A DNA stretch of 64,000 nucleotides from Lentzea terrae (lineage in GTDB: Bacteria > Actinomycetota > Actinomycetes > Mycobacteriales > Pseudonocardiaceae). Every line of letters starts with the position of its first letter. Positions within the stretch are counted from its first letter, which is position 1. The stretch lies in NCBI RefSeq assembly GCF_003265345.1, contig NZ_QFWW01000030.1, positions 248,001-312,000 on the forward strand, read 5' to 3'. The notes below the pieces were generated by a model. That model was not told the origin of the DNA, ran no database searches, and was given only the letters and a program-made list of their open reading frames with translations. The position numbers and the translations under genes were made by a program. Shown piece after piece: positions 17,992 to 27,107 of the stretch.

Positions 17992-18294
17992 TCACAGCGG
18001 CACGCCCTGCGCGGTCTTCTCGACCACCTTGCGCTCGGCCCAGAACGACAGGAACGGGATCGTCCCGGCGAGCAGCACGAGGGCGGTGCCCTTGATCGAC
18101 CAGCGCAGCTTGAGCGCCAGGTCGACGGAAATCACCAGGTAGATGGCGTACAGGAAGCCGTGGACCGGTCCGACGACCTTCATCATCCCGCCCATGTCCG
18201 CGGCGTACTTGAGCACCATCGCCACGACCAGCAGGAGCAGGAAGACACCGACCACGTAAGCCATGACCCTGAACCGGGTCAACGCACCCTTCAT
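17992..18294 (-). CDS. DUF3817-type small membrane protein
   Basis: 100 residues with three transmembrane segments (FRVMAYVVGVFLLLLVVAMV, VVGPVHGFLYAIYLVISVDL, GTALVLLAGTIPFLSFWAE). The pattern R-(V/M)-AY-V-G and the central PVHG...Y are typical of DUF3817, an actinobacterial integral membrane family without known function. ATG 18294 is preferred to the TTG at 18312, which overlaps the upstream stop. It lies 14 bp downstream of the next membrane protein gene, so the two are probably cotranscribed; the riboswitch starts about 50 bp beyond its end. Confidence 0.8.
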   Translation of the reverse strand: MKGALTRFRVMAYVVGVFLLLLVVAMVLKYAADMGGMMKVVGPVHGFLYAIYLVISVDLALKLRWSIKGTALVLLAGTIPFLSFWAERKVVEKTAQGVPL

Positions 18295-18308
18295 CTGCCC
18301 GCCTTCGC

Positions 18309-18692
18309 TCAACGACCGTCCCGCGCGTTGAGGTCCGCGAGCATGCGGTTGTAGGCCGCGAGCTCCGCGTCTTCCGGATCGTCGAAGTGCTCGACGGGCG
18401 CGGGTTTGACGGCGTCAACCGTAGTCACCGGCTTCTGCTCGGGCGCAACCGGCTCCGGTGCGGAGAGAGCCTCGTCACGACGCTGGCGCGCCAAGCGGCG
18501 GAAGCGCCACACCATGAAGAGCGGGAAGAGGCCGAAAAGCGGCCACTGGAGCACGTAACCGAGGTTCTGGAACGTGCCGCTGGCGGACTCGAAGCGCTGC
18601 CACTGCCACCACGCGAGCCCGCAACACACCACGAGGGCGATCAGGCACAGAAACCCGATCAGGATCCGCTGGGGTGTAAGGAGGCCGCGCAC
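18309..18692 (-). CDS. Conserved actinobacterial membrane protein with acidic tail
   Basis: 127 residues: two transmembrane helices (ILIGFLCLIALVVCCGLAWW and LGYVLQWPLFGLFPLFMVW) followed by a basic stretch (RFRRLARQRR) and a Pro/Glu-rich cytoplasmic tail ending in DPEDAELAAYNRMLADLNAR. This type is widespread in actinomycetes and is sometimes mislabelled as a glucitol-operon regulator; I see no DNA-binding domain. Cotranscribed with the DUF3817 gene. Confidence 0.75.
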   Translation of the reverse strand: MRGLLTPQRILIGFLCLIALVVCCGLAWWQWQRFESASGTFQNLGYVLQWPLFGLFPLFMVWRFRRLARQRRDEALSAPEPVAPEQKPVTTVDAVKPAPVEHFDDPEDAELAAYNRMLADLNARDGR

Positions 18693-18747
18693 GGCCTCCA
18701 GACTACTTGGGTACGGGGCTGCCGCCTCCGACAGCCCGTTCCACCTA

Positions 18748-19239
18748 CTACGCCACGCCGTCCCGGCGCTGCCTCTGCAGACGTGCGACGCACCAGGCTG
18801 CGGCAGAACCGCGGCGAAGGTGCTGGAGAACCGTCATCGGTCCCAGGCGCCTCCCGAGATCGGCAGGAGTCAGGCCCGCCGCGCGGTAGTCGAGCGCGCG
18901 CTGGTCCAACGGGCTGATGCCCGCGTCCCACCACTGCTCGGCCTCGGCGACATCGCCAACCAGCTGCCAGTAGCTCGCTGCGGCAGCGAGCAACGCCTCG
19001 GGTGCCTCCGGCGCCCGCTTGCGCATCGCGGCCACGTAGGCCGGATCCGCCGAGTCGACCTTGACCAAGCCACGCGACCCACCCTTGCCTCCCCGCTGCA
19101 CGGGGATGCCTGGCGCCGAGGGGGGAGCCTCCGCGAGCCACGCGTTCTTGATCCGGTTCACCTCCTGCATCTCTGCGTCATCAGACCGTTCAGCCGCCCA
19201 CTGCTGCAACAGCTCGTGGACCCCGGAGTCCTCGACCAT
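18748..19239 (-). CDS. Hypothetical protein, 163 residues
   Basis: I do not recognise a family. The start is well supported: AGGAGG (complement at 19245-19250) lies 5 nt before ATG 19239. The protein is soluble. The C-terminal two thirds is alpha-helical and looks like a tetratricopeptide-like or helical bundle segment (YWQLVGDVAEAEQWWDAGI, LDYRAAGLTPADLGRRLG), the latter resembling the DUF-type 'aDYRxAGLTPAdL' signature seen near antitoxin-like or Xre-type proteins. A longer reading from 19329 lacks a ribosome-binding site. Confidence 0.65.
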   Translation of the reverse strand: MVEDSGVHELLQQWAAERSDDAEMQEVNRIKNAWLAEAPPSAPGIPVQRGGKGGSRGLVKVDSADPAYVAAMRKRAPEAPEALLAAAASYWQLVGDVAEAEQWWDAGISPLDQRALDYRAAGLTPADLGRRLGPMTVLQHLRRGSAAAWCVARLQRQRRDGVA

Positions 19240-19403
19240 CCATGCCTCCTCGTCGGTCGGGGATCGGCCATTGCAGCGGAAGGTATTCGGTAGGTCTGAC
19301 AATCGCCAGACCCTGAATCCCCAGAACACCCGTTACCAGTGCGTGATTGGCCTCATTCCACCCATCCGGCTCAACCTGGACAGCCGAGGATCACCCAGCG
19401 TCA

Positions 19404-19583
19404 CTAGGCGACGGGGGTCGCCGTGCCGAAGAGGCTCCTGATGAAGGTGATGATCGACTCCGCGCCCTCACGCAGCCAGCCGAGCACCGTCTGGACCGCA
19501 CCAGCGGACTCCTCGGGCCGGGTGATCAGGAGGAACAGCACCAGCGCGACAGCCGCCAGCACTAGCACCTTCTTGAGGTTCAC
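19404..19583 (-). CDS. Very small single-pass membrane protein
   Basis: 59 residues from GTG 19583, which has GAGAGG upstream; a reading from 19610 adds nine residues. It has one N-terminal transmembrane helix (VLVLAAVALVLFLLIT) and an amphipathic C-terminal helix (VQTVLGWLREGAESIITFIR) rich in spaced hydrophobic residues. Small proteins of this type occur widely in actinomycetes and are unstudied. Its place between two hypothetical regions gives no functional clue. Confidence 0.6.
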   Translation of the reverse strand: MNLKKVLVLAAVALVLFLLITRPEESAGAVQTVLGWLREGAESIITFIRSLFGTATPVA

Positions 19584-19920
19584 AGGTACCTCTCCGTCCA
19601 TGTCGCTCACAGGTGAGGCGGCGGACCGCCCGTGTCACCCGACATGGTCCCTCATTCACCCTTGCGATGAACAACGACCACGCCCTACCGGTTCCAGGAT
19701 CCACCAGCGACGCACGCCTACGCGACGGGGAATGTCACCCGAATGGCGGCTAAAGAGGTCTCTGTCCAGCGCCGATGTCCTGGGCACGAGGTGAACACGG
19801 ACTCCCTCGCATCCCACAGCTTGGACCAGACACTGTTGCACCGGGCCTCACCCGGATGCCGACCCGCCGGCATCACGCTCTGTCACCCCGTCGTGTCCTT
19901 ATTAATGCGCACGCGAGCAT
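19584..19920. other. 337-bp intergenic region without a recognisable gene
   Basis: I see no convincing ORF or RNA. TGTCACCC occurs three times (19633, 19733, 19881), the first two extended as TGTCACCCGA followed by ATGG. These may be binding sites, but their spacing is irregular. The region holds the promoter of the small membrane protein and the end of the CaiB-type gene transcript. Confidence 0.4.
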
Positions 19921-21045
19921 TCATCCAATAACTCCTGACCGCCGCAGTTCCATAATTTCGGCGTCCGCCACACCCATGTCGGCAAGCACTTCCCCGGTGT
20001 GCGCCCCGGTCGAAACCGCAGGCGTCGGAACGGACGTCGGAGTCCGGTCGAAGCGAGGAGCCGGTGCCGGGTGCAGCGCCCCGGAGACGTCCACGAACGT
20101 CGCCCGCGCCGCGTTGTACGGATGCCGGGAAGCCTCGCCGGGGGTCAGCACCGGCGCCAGGCATGCGTCCGTGTCCCGCGCGAGGTCGGCCCACTCGTCC
20201 CGGGGCCGGGTCTTCACCGCCGCCGCGATGCGTTCGCGCAGCTCAGGCCAGTTCGCCGGGTCGTTGCGCGACGGCGCGTCCTCCAGGCTCAGCACGCGCA
20301 CCAGGTCGGCGTAGAACTTCTCCTCCAGCGCGCCGACGGCCACGTACTTCCCATCCGCTGCCTCGTAGACGTCGTAGAACGGCAGGCCGCTGTCCAGCAT
20401 GTTCTCGCCGCGCCCGCCCTGCCACATCCCCGCGTTCCGCATCCCGTGCAGGAACGTCGTCAGCAACGCGGCGCCGTCGACCATCGAGGCATCCACAACC
20501 TGGCCACGTCCCGAGCGCTCGCGTTCGTACAGCGCCGCGAGCACGCCGACGGCCAGCAGCATCCCTCCACCGCCGAAGTCGCCGACGAGGTTCAACGGGA
20601 CGACCGGCGGTCCACCGGCACGTCCGACGGGGTCCAGGGCGCCGGCGATGGCGATGTAATTGATGTCGTGGCCGGCCCGGTCGGCCAGCGGCCCGTCCTG
20701 GCCCCAGCCGGTCATGCGTCCATATACAAGGCGCGGGTTGCGGGCGAGACACTGCGCGGGACCGATGCCGAGCCGCTCGGTGACACCCGGCCGGAAGCCC
20801 TCCACCAGCACGTCCGAGCGTTCGACCAGCCGCAACACCAGCTCGGCGCCCTCGGGCTTGCGGGTGTCGATCGCGACCGAGCGCCGGTTGCGGCCCAGGA
20901 AGTCGCCGGGGACCGTCGAGCGGCTCCCCGGCTTGTGCACCTGGATCACGTCGGCGCCGAGGTCCGCGAGCACCATGCAGCCGAACGGCGCGGGCGCGAG
21001 ACCGGCGAGCTCGACGACGCGAAGTCCTGCCAGCGGGCCCGTCAC
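19921..21045 (-). CDS. CaiB/BaiF family CoA-transferase or alpha-methylacyl-CoA racemase
   Basis: 374 residues with the family III fold. It begins GPLAGLRVVELAGLAPAPF; GADVIQVHKPG, the nucleotide-binding GRNRRSVAIDTR, and GHDINYIAIAGALDPVGR carry the catalytic His/Asp region of alpha-methylacyl-CoA racemase, and GQVVDASMVDGAALL follows. The GHDINY context and total length favour a racemase that epimerises 2-methyl-branched acyl-CoAs for beta-oxidation over a CoA-transferase. GTG 21045 overlaps the acyl-CoA dehydrogenase stop (GTGA), so both belong to one fatty-acid degradation transcript. Confidence 0.88.
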   Translation of the reverse strand: MTGPLAGLRVVELAGLAPAPFGCMVLADLGADVIQVHKPGSRSTVPGDFLGRNRRSVAIDTRKPEGAELVLRLVERSDVLVEGFRPGVTERLGIGPAQCLARNPRLVYGRMTGWGQDGPLADRAGHDINYIAIAGALDPVGRAGGPPVVPLNLVGDFGGGGMLLAVGVLAALYERERSGRGQVVDASMVDGAALLTTFLHGMRNAGMWQGGRGENMLDSGLPFYDVYEAADGKYVAVGALEEKFYADLVRVLSLEDAPSRNDPANWPELRERIAAAVKTRPRDEWADLARDTDACLAPVLTPGEASRHPYNAARATFVDVSGALHPAPAPRFDRTPTSVPTPAVSTGAHTGEVLADMGVADAEIMELRRSGVIG

Positions 21046-22178
21046 AGGGACCTCGCGATGATTTCTTTCATGATCTCGTTCGTACCACCGAAGATCCGCT
21101 GCACGCGGGCGTCGGACCAGGCACGTGCGATCGGGTACTCGTTCATGTAGCCGTAGCCGCCGAAGAGCTGCACGCACTCGTCGACGACCTTGCCCAGCCG
21201 GTCGCTGGCCCACCACTTCGCCATCGCCGCGGTCGGCACGTCGAGCTCACCGCGCAGGTGCTTCTCGATGCACTCGTCGATGAACGCCCTGGTCACGGCT
21301 GCTTCGGTGGCGCACTCGGCGAGTTTGAACCTGGTGTTCTGGAACTTCATCAGCTCCTTGCCGAACGCCGTGCGCTCCTTCACGTACTTCAGCGTCACGT
21401 CGACGGCGGCCTCGATGCCCGCGATGCAGCAGACGCCGATGATCAGCCGTTCCTGCGGCAGCTGCTGCATGAGCTGGATGAACCCGAGGCCTTCCTGGTC
21501 GCCGAGGAGGTTCCCGAAGGGCACCCGGACGTCGTCGAAGAACAGCTCCGCGGTGTCCTGGCCCTTCATGCCGACCTTGTCGAGCACGCGGCCGCGCCGG
21601 ATGTCGTTCTCCACCACGATCAACGAGATGCCCTGGGCGCCCTGGGCGGGGTCGGTCTTGGCCACGACGATCACGAGGTCGGCGTGCAGGCCGTTCGTGA
21701 TGAACGTCTTCGAGCCGTTGATGACGTACTCGTCGCCGTCCTTGACGGCCTTCGTGCGGATGCCTTGGAGGTCGGAGCCCGCGCCGGGTTCGGTCATGGC
21801 GATCGCGCCGACGTACTCGCCGGACGCGAGCTTGGGCAGCCAGCGCCGCTTCTGCTCCTCGGAGCCGTAGGAGTTGAGGTAGTGGGCGACGATCCCGCTG
21901 TGGACGCTGTTGCCCCACGCGCTGTCACCGGCACGTGCCTGTTCCTCGAGCAGCACGGCCTCGTGTGCGAACGTGCCGCCGCCGCCCCCGTACTCCTCGG
22001 GGATGCTCAGGCACAGCAGCCCCACGTCGCCGGCCTTGCGCCACAGGTCGCGGTCGACCTGCTTCTGCTCGGCGAAGCGCTCCTGGTGCGGCGCGACCTC
22101 CTTCTCCATGAACGTGCGGGCGAGCTGGCGCAACTGGTCCAGGTCGCTGTCCATCCACCGCGATCGACGCTCTGCCAT
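21042..22178 (-). CDS. Acyl-CoA dehydrogenase
   Basis: A 378-residue FAD enzyme that introduces the alpha-beta double bond in acyl-CoAs, first step of beta-oxidation. The three-domain pattern is clear: an N-terminal helical domain, [18 protein letters not shown] with KTFITNG (signature 1), and the C-terminal helical domain ending in [20 protein letters not shown] and [16 protein letters not shown] (signature 2). Start ATG 22178 is plausible but lacks a strong ribosome-binding site; ATG 22154 (MDSDLDQL) is possible. It overlaps the racemase-like gene. Confidence 0.93.
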   Translation of the reverse strand: MAERRSRWMDSDLDQLRQLARTFMEKEVAPHQERFAEQKQVDRDLWRKAGDVGLLCLSIPEEYGGGGGTFAHEAVLLEEQARAGDSAWGNSVHSGIVAHYLNSYGSEEQKRRWLPKLASGEYVGAIAMTEPGAGSDLQGIRTKAVKDGDEYVINGSKTFITNGLHADLVIVVAKTDPAQGAQGISLIVVENDIRRGRVLDKVGMKGQDTAELFFDDVRVPFGNLLGDQEGLGFIQLMQQLPQERLIIGVCCIAGIEAAVDVTLKYVKERTAFGKELMKFQNTRFKLAECATEAAVTRAFIDECIEKHLRGELDVPTAAMAKWWASDRLGKVVDECVQLFGGYGYMNEYPIARAWSDARVQRIFGGTNEIMKEIIARSL

Positions 22179-22285
22179 GCGTTCCACGAAACCACCGGGC
22201 GGTGGTCCACGCCATGACCGGCGCGCCAGGCCGTCACCCGAAAAACTGAGCGAAAAAATCACCTCGGTCGGCCAGACTGCTCGGC

Positions 22286-22720
22286 ATGCAGATCCACCAG
22301 GTCACGCCGGACGAGTGGCGGCTCTGGCGCGACATCCGCCTGGAAGCGCTGGCCAACGACCCCGCGGAGTTCGGATCGACGCTCACGCGCGAGCAGGAGT
22401 ACACCGAGGACGACTGGCGCGAACGCATCGTCGGAGGCCTGAACCTCGTCGCGCTCGACCCCGATGCTGTCGGTCTGGTCGGCGCCACCTCCAAGCCCGG
22501 CGACCTCTACCTCTACTCGATGTGGGTGCGGAGCTCTCACCGCGGCCAAGGGGTCGGGGAAGCGCTGGTCAGGGCCGTGCTGGCGTGGGCGGCCCAGGAG
22601 GGCTGGGAGCGCGTGCGGCTGCGGGTGTGGAAGGACAACCTGCCTGCGCGCAAGCTCTACCTGAGGCTGGGCTTCGTCGATGCGAAGGAGCCCGAGCACA
22701 TGGAGTACCTGGTGAGCTAA
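22286..22720 (+). CDS. GNAT family N-acetyltransferase
   Basis: 144 residues with the Gcn5-related fold: [20 protein letters not shown] is motif A, with the acetyl-CoA pyrophosphate loop R-G-Q-G-V-G, followed by [20 protein letters not shown] and [14 protein letters not shown] (motif B). The substrate is unknown. It lies between divergent beta-oxidation operons and has its own start at ATG 22286 without a Shine-Dalgarno sequence, so it may be leaderless. Confidence 0.88.
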   Translation: MQIHQVTPDEWRLWRDIRLEALANDPAEFGSTLTREQEYTEDDWRERIVGGLNLVALDPDAVGLVGATSKPGDLYLYSMWVRSSHRGQGVGEALVRAVLAWAAQEGWERVRLRVWKDNLPARKLYLRLGFVDAKEPEHMEYLVS

Positions 22721-22776
22721 TCGGTCACCCTTCGCGGTCATGGCCAGTTCTGCTGAGCAGGCTTAGCGTGGGTGAC

Positions 22777-23979
22777 ATGAGCGAAGCCTTGATCTTCGAC
22801 GCGGTGCGCACGCCGCGCGGCAAGGGGAAGCGCGGGTCGCTGCACAGCGTCAAGCCCGTCGCGCTGGCCGCCGGTGTGCTGCGCGCGCTGTCCGAACGCA
22901 ACTCCCTCGACACCTCCGCGGTGGACGACGTCGTGTTCGGCGTGGTGTCACCGCTCGGCGAGCAGGGTGGCGACATCGCCCGCGCCGCCGTCCTGGCCGC
23001 CGGCTGGGACCAGCGGCCGGCGGGTGTGCAGCTCAACCGCTTCTGCGCGTCCGGTCTGGAGTCGGTGAACCTCGCCGCCGCGAAGGTCGCCTCCGGGTTC
23101 GAGGACCTGGTGGTCGCGGGTGGCGTCGAGTCGATGTCGCGCGTGCCGATGGGGTCCGACGGCGGCGCGTGGGCGATCGACCCCGGGACGAACTTCGACC
23201 TGTCGTTCGTGCCGCAGGGCGTGTCCGCCGACCTGATCGCGACGATGGAAGGCTTCTCGCGCACGGACGTCGACGCGTGGGCCGCCCGCTCGCACGCGCT
23301 GGCGTTCGAGGCGCAGAAGAACGGGTTCTTCGAGCGTTCCGTCGTGCCGGTGGTCGACCAGAACGGCACCGTGGTGCTGAAGGAGGACGAGACGATCCGG
23401 CCCGAGTCCACTGTGGAGTCGCTGGGCCGGTTGAAGCCGAGCTTCCAGTTCCACGGCGACCTCGGTTACGACACCGTGGCGATCGACCGCTACCCCACCG
23501 TCGAGCGCATCGACCACGTGCACACGCCGGGCAACTCGTCGCAGATCGTCGACGGTGCCGCGGCGATGCTGATCGGCTCCGCCACAGCGGGCAAGGCTCT
23601 GGGACTCACGCCGCGGGCCCGCATCGTTTCCGTCGCGGTGGTCGGCACCGAGCCGACGATCATGCTGACCGGACCGGCGCCGTCCGCGCGCAAGGCGTTG
23701 GACAAGGCCGGGCTCTCGGTCGAGGACATCGACCTGTTCGAGGTCAACGAGGCGTTCTCGTCCGTGGTGCTGAAGTTCCTGCGGGACATGGGCATCCCGG
23801 AGGACAAGGTCAACGTCAACGGCGGCGCGATCGCGCTGGGCCACCCGCTGGGCGCGACCGGCTGCATGATCCTCGGGACGCTGCTGGACGAGCTGGAGCG
23901 CCGGGACCTGCGCCGCGGCCTCGCCACGTTGTGCGTGGGCGGCGGCATGGGCATCGCGACGATCATCGAGAGGGTCTGA
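22777..23979 (+). CDS. fadA: Acetyl-CoA acyltransferase (thiolase)
   Basis: A 400-residue thiolase that cleaves 3-ketoacyl-CoA, last step of beta-oxidation. Nucleophile Cys90 lies in NRFCASGLE, then comes [15 protein letters not shown] with the catalytic His, and the second Cys (about 386) lies in CVGGGMG. ATG 22777 is placed by alignment with the family and by TAGCGT ending 7 nt upstream (leaderless). fadB begins 1 bp after its stop, giving the classic FadAB pair. Confidence 0.93.
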   Translation: MSEALIFDAVRTPRGKGKRGSLHSVKPVALAAGVLRALSERNSLDTSAVDDVVFGVVSPLGEQGGDIARAAVLAAGWDQRPAGVQLNRFCASGLESVNLAAAKVASGFEDLVVAGGVESMSRVPMGSDGGAWAIDPGTNFDLSFVPQGVSADLIATMEGFSRTDVDAWAARSHALAFEAQKNGFFERSVVPVVDQNGTVVLKEDETIRPESTVESLGRLKPSFQFHGDLGYDTVAIDRYPTVERIDHVHTPGNSSQIVDGAAAMLIGSATAGKALGLTPRARIVSVAVVGTEPTIMLTGPAPSARKALDKAGLSVEDIDLFEVNEAFSSVVLKFLRDMGIPEDKVNVNGGAIALGHPLGATGCMILGTLLDELERRDLRRGLATLCVGGGMGIATIIERV

Positions 23980-23980
23980 G

Positions 23981-26008
23981 ATGCCTTTCCACTACGAGAA
24001 GGACGCGGACGGCATCGTCACCCTGACGATGGACATGTCCGGCTCCGCCAACGTGATGAACACCGAGTACGGCGAGCTGATGGGCGACGCCGTCACGAAG
24101 CTCGAAGGTGACGAGATCACCGGTGTGATCATCACGTCGGCCAAGAAGACGTTCTTCGCCGGTGGCGACCTGAACGTGCTGATCGCGATCACACCCGAGA
24201 ACGCCGCTCAGGCGCTGGAAGGCGTCGAGGAGCTCAAGTCCCAGTTGCGGCGCTTGGAGAAGCTCGGCAAGCCCGTGGTCGCGGCGATCAACGGATCCGC
24301 GCTGGGCGGCGGGTTCGAGATCGCGTTGGCGTCGCACCGGCGGATCGTGCTGAACGACGACAGCATCCGGATCGGCCTGCCCGAGGCCACTCTGGGTCTG
24401 CTGCCCGGCGGCGGTGGCGTGACGCGCATGGTGCGGCTGCTGGGTGTGCAGAAGGCGTTGCCGTTGCTCATGGAAGGCAAGCAGCTCCGGCCAGAACGGG
24501 CGCTGCAGGCCGGAATCGTGCACCAGGTCGTCGAAACGCGCGATGAGCTGATCTCCGAGGCACGTGCGTGGATCCTGGCGAACCCGGCACCGGTGCAGCC
24601 GTGGGACGTGCCGGGCGCCGGCGTGCCGGACCTGAAGTTCGGTGACCCCAACAGCTACGGGCTCCTCGGTGCGGCGCCCGCCGTGCTGCGCAAGAAGTCG
24701 CACGGTGCCTACCCTGCGCCGGAGAAGATCATGGCGGCGGCGGTCGAGGGTGCCTACGTCGACTTCGACACGGCGCTGAAGATCGAGGGCCGCTACTTCG
24801 TGGAACTGGCCTCCGGTCAGGTTTCCAAGAACATGATCACCGCGTTCTGGTTCAACCTCAACGAGGTCAACGGCCGCGGGTCCTCGTCGGGCAAGCGCGT
24901 GACGAAGCTGGGCGTGCTGGGCGCGGGCATGATGGGCGCTGGAATCGCCGAGGTGTCAGCGAAAGCCGGCATCGAGGTGGTCCTGAAGGACGTCACCCTC
25001 GAGGCGGCCCAGAAGGGCGCTGGAGGCGTGGAAGGCATCACTCCCACCGACTCCGACGACGACCTCGCGGGCTGCGACCTGATCATCGAGGCGGTGTTCG
25101 AGAACCGCGAGCTGAAGAACAAGGTGCTGGCGGCCGCGGAATCTGCGGCGCTGCCGGATGCGGTGATCGCGTCGAACACCTCGACGCTGCCGATCACCGG
25201 TCTCGCCACCGCCGTCCCGGACGCCGAGCGGTTCATCGGCCTGCACTTCTTCTCGCCCGTGCCGAAGATGCGGCTCGTGGAGATCATCCGCGGCGAGCAG
25301 ACGTCTCAGGAGACCCTGCAACGGGCACTGGACTACGTGCGGCAGATCGGCAAGACGCCCATCGTGGTCAACGACTCGCGCGGCTTCTACACCTCGCGGA
25401 CGTTCGGCACGTACGTGGTCGAGGCGATCACGATGCTGTCCGAGGGCGTGGCGCCGGCGTTGATCGAGAACGTGGCGCGCAAGGCCGGCATGGCCGTTGG
25501 CCCGTTGGCCGTCTCGGACGAGGTGACGCTGTCGCTGCAGCTGAAGATCCACGACCAGACGCTCGCCGACGACCCGTCGCTCGTGTCGGACAGCCCGGCC
25601 TACGACCTGATCCGCGAGATGGTGTCGTTGGGGCGCAGCGGAAAGTCGACCGGCGCGGGCTTCTACGAGTATCCGGAGGGCGGCAAGAAGTTCCTGTGGC
25701 CCGAGCTGACCACGCGGTACGTCAAGGCCGACGCGGGCGTGTCCGAGCAGGACGTGCGGGACCGGCTGCTGTTCGTGCAGGCGCTGGAAACCGTGCGGTG
25801 CCTGGACGAGGGCGTGCTGACCTCGGTCGCCGACGCGAACATCGGCTCGATCTTCGGGTTCGGGTTCGCGCCGTGGAGCGGTGGCACGTTGCAGTTCATC
25901 AACTCCTACGGCGTGCAGGCGTTCGTGGAGCGGGCCGACTACCTCGCGGACACCTACGGGGAGCGGTTCCGGCCGCCGGCCTCGCTGCGGGAGCGCGACA
26001 AGTTCTAG
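23981..26008 (+). CDS. fadB: FadB: enoyl-CoA hydratase / 3-hydroxyacyl-CoA dehydrogenase, with internal deletion
   Basis: 675 residues. The crotonase domain (1-190) has the oxyanion loop and both catalytic Glu (E113 in GGGFE, E135 in LPEATLGLLPGG). The dehydrogenase part starts near residue 308 with GVLGAGMMGAGIAEVSAKAG and includes EAVFENRELK, SNTSTLPIT, HFFSPVPKM and the C-terminal GRSGKSTGAGFYEY. Between DVTLEAAQKG and ITPTDSDDDL only a few residues remain (about 347-352). Mycobacterial FadB has some 20-25 more here, the helix-turn-helix that protrudes from the Rossmann domain and contacts CoA. The deletion is in frame and the rest is well conserved. The 3' end overlaps the convergent araC-type gene by 4 bp. 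Confidence 0.92.
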   Translation: MPFHYEKDADGIVTLTMDMSGSANVMNTEYGELMGDAVTKLEGDEITGVIITSAKKTFFAGGDLNVLIAITPENAAQALEGVEELKSQLRRLEKLGKPVVAAINGSALGGGFEIALASHRRIVLNDDSIRIGLPEATLGLLPGGGGVTRMVRLLGVQKALPLLMEGKQLRPERALQAGIVHQVVETRDELISEARAWILANPAPVQPWDVPGAGVPDLKFGDPNSYGLLGAAPAVLRKKSHGAYPAPEKIMAAAVEGAYVDFDTALKIEGRYFVELASGQVSKNMITAFWFNLNEVNGRGSSSGKRVTKLGVLGAGMMGAGIAEVSAKAGIEVVLKDVTLEAAQKGAGGVEGITPTDSDDDLAGCDLIIEAVFENRELKNKVLAAAESAALPDAVIASNTSTLPITGLATAVPDAERFIGLHFFSPVPKMRLVEIIRGEQTSQETLQRALDYVRQIGKTPIVVNDSRGFYTSRTFGTYVVEAITMLSEGVAPALIENVARKAGMAVGPLAVSDEVTLSLQLKIHDQTLADDPSLVSDSPAYDLIREMVSLGRSGKSTGAGFYEYPEGGKKFLWPELTTRYVKADAGVSEQDVRDRLLFVQALETVRCLDEGVLTSVADANIGSIFGFGFAPWSGGTLQFINSYGVQAFVERADYLADTYGERFRPPASLRERDKF

Positions 26009-26955
26009 GCGCGGTAGGAGCCGGGCGACGACCCGGTCCACCGCTTGAAAGCCCGGTGGAAGGCGCTCGCCTCGGAGAACCCGAGGCGCAGCGCCAACTC
26101 CTCCACCGACTCCCCGCCCCGCACCAGCGAGGCCACCGCCTGGTCGCGCAGCAACTGTTCGCGCACCTCGCGGAACGACGTCCCCTCGGCGGCCAGCCGG
26201 CGGCGCAACGTCGGCGCCGACACCCCCAGCTGCGCCGCCACGGCCTCCAGCCCGGTCATCCCGCGCCCGAGCAGCCGCCGCACGTGGCCTGCCGTGTCGG
26301 CGCCGTGGTCGCGGCGCGACAACAGCTCGGCCGGCGAGTGCCGCAGGAACCTGCGCAGGCCCGCCTCGTCCTGCACCACCGGCATGCGCAGGAACTTCTG
26401 GTCGAACGAGATCGTGGTGGCGGGCGCGTCGAACGTCAGCGGGCAGCCGAAGATCAGGTGGTACTCGGCGGCGTGGGGCGGTTCGGGATAGGCGAACTCG
26501 GCGCCCTGCAGCGGAATGCGGCGGCCGATGAGCCACGACGAGAAGCGGTGCCAGAGCACCAGCAGCGACTCCGTCAGGAAATGGTCCGGGTCGCCGGGGA
26601 CGTGCAGCGAGAAGCGGCCGTCCTGCAAAGAGAGGTCCAGCGGCTGGTCGAACAACGCGTAAAACGCCAAGCCGCGGCGAAGCGCCGATTCGAGGTCCGG
26701 GCAATGGACCGTCAGCAGGCACATCATCGCGAACGTGCCGCGTTTCGACGGGCGCGGGCCGAAACCCATGAACTCGTCGTCGAGGACTTCCCAGAGCGTC
26801 TGGATGAACTTCGTGTACTGCGCCGGCGTGACGCGGGCGCGGTCGTCGGCGAGCAGGCTGGGCGGAATGCCCGCTCCTGCCAGCACCTCGGACGGCGACG
26901 GGCACGCGCGCAGGGCCGCGCGCACGTAGTGGATCGCCACGGTCCTGGTGTGCAC
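26005..26955 (-). CDS. AraC family transcriptional regulator (OruR/ArcR-like)
   Basis: 316 residues: an N-terminal Arabinose_bd-type domain (PF12625; ALRACPSPSEVLAGAGIPPS to about residue 195) and a C-terminal AraC double helix-turn-helix (VAAQLGVSAPTLRRRLAAEG and VEELALRLGFSEASAFHRAF with KRWTGSSPGSYR). This subfamily often regulates catabolic genes, and its position tail-to-tail with fadB suggests control of beta-oxidation. Its own promoter (27108-27137) carries a GntR/DasR-like operator, and the roughly 140-nt leader has a 19-bp hairpin. Confidence 0.9.
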   Translation of the reverse strand: MHTRTVAIHYVRAALRACPSPSEVLAGAGIPPSLLADDRARVTPAQYTKFIQTLWEVLDDEFMGFGPRPSKRGTFAMMCLLTVHCPDLESALRRGLAFYALFDQPLDLSLQDGRFSLHVPGDPDHFLTESLLVLWHRFSSWLIGRRIPLQGAEFAYPEPPHAAEYHLIFGCPLTFDAPATTISFDQKFLRMPVVQDEAGLRRFLRHSPAELLSRRDHGADTAGHVRRLLGRGMTGLEAVAAQLGVSAPTLRRRLAAEGTSFREVREQLLRDQAVASLVRGGESVEELALRLGFSEASAFHRAFKRWTGSSPGSYRA

Positions 26956-26974
26956 GAACCACAGTAAAACGCCA

Positions 26975-27020
26975 CCGGCGGTGTCGCGGCTCCGGGGAGA
27001 GGGAGCCGCGACACCGCCGG
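26975..27020 (-). repeat. 19-bp perfect inverted repeat in the araC-type gene leader
   Basis: CCGGCGGTGTCGCGGCTCC (26975-26993) and its exact complement at 27002-27020 are separated by 8 nt. It lies 20 bp upstream of the ATG, inside the predicted transcript from the promoter at 27108-27137. It could be an attenuator, a terminator of upstream readthrough from 27170, or a fold that occludes the ribosome. Confidence 0.75.
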
Positions 27021-27107
27021 AGAGGGCCCATCCAGTGAGCCGTGCTCCTCACCAACGGGGCTTCCGCACGCCCACCGGCAAGGGACGACGTTGTGTCCTT
27101 GTCGTTA

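Noticed and set aside
19285-19315. GGTCTG...CAGACC inverted repeat as a second GntR site
   Set aside because: Only 6-bp arms with an 8-bp spacer, not matching the GTNTANAC spacing of HutC-type operators; likely chance.
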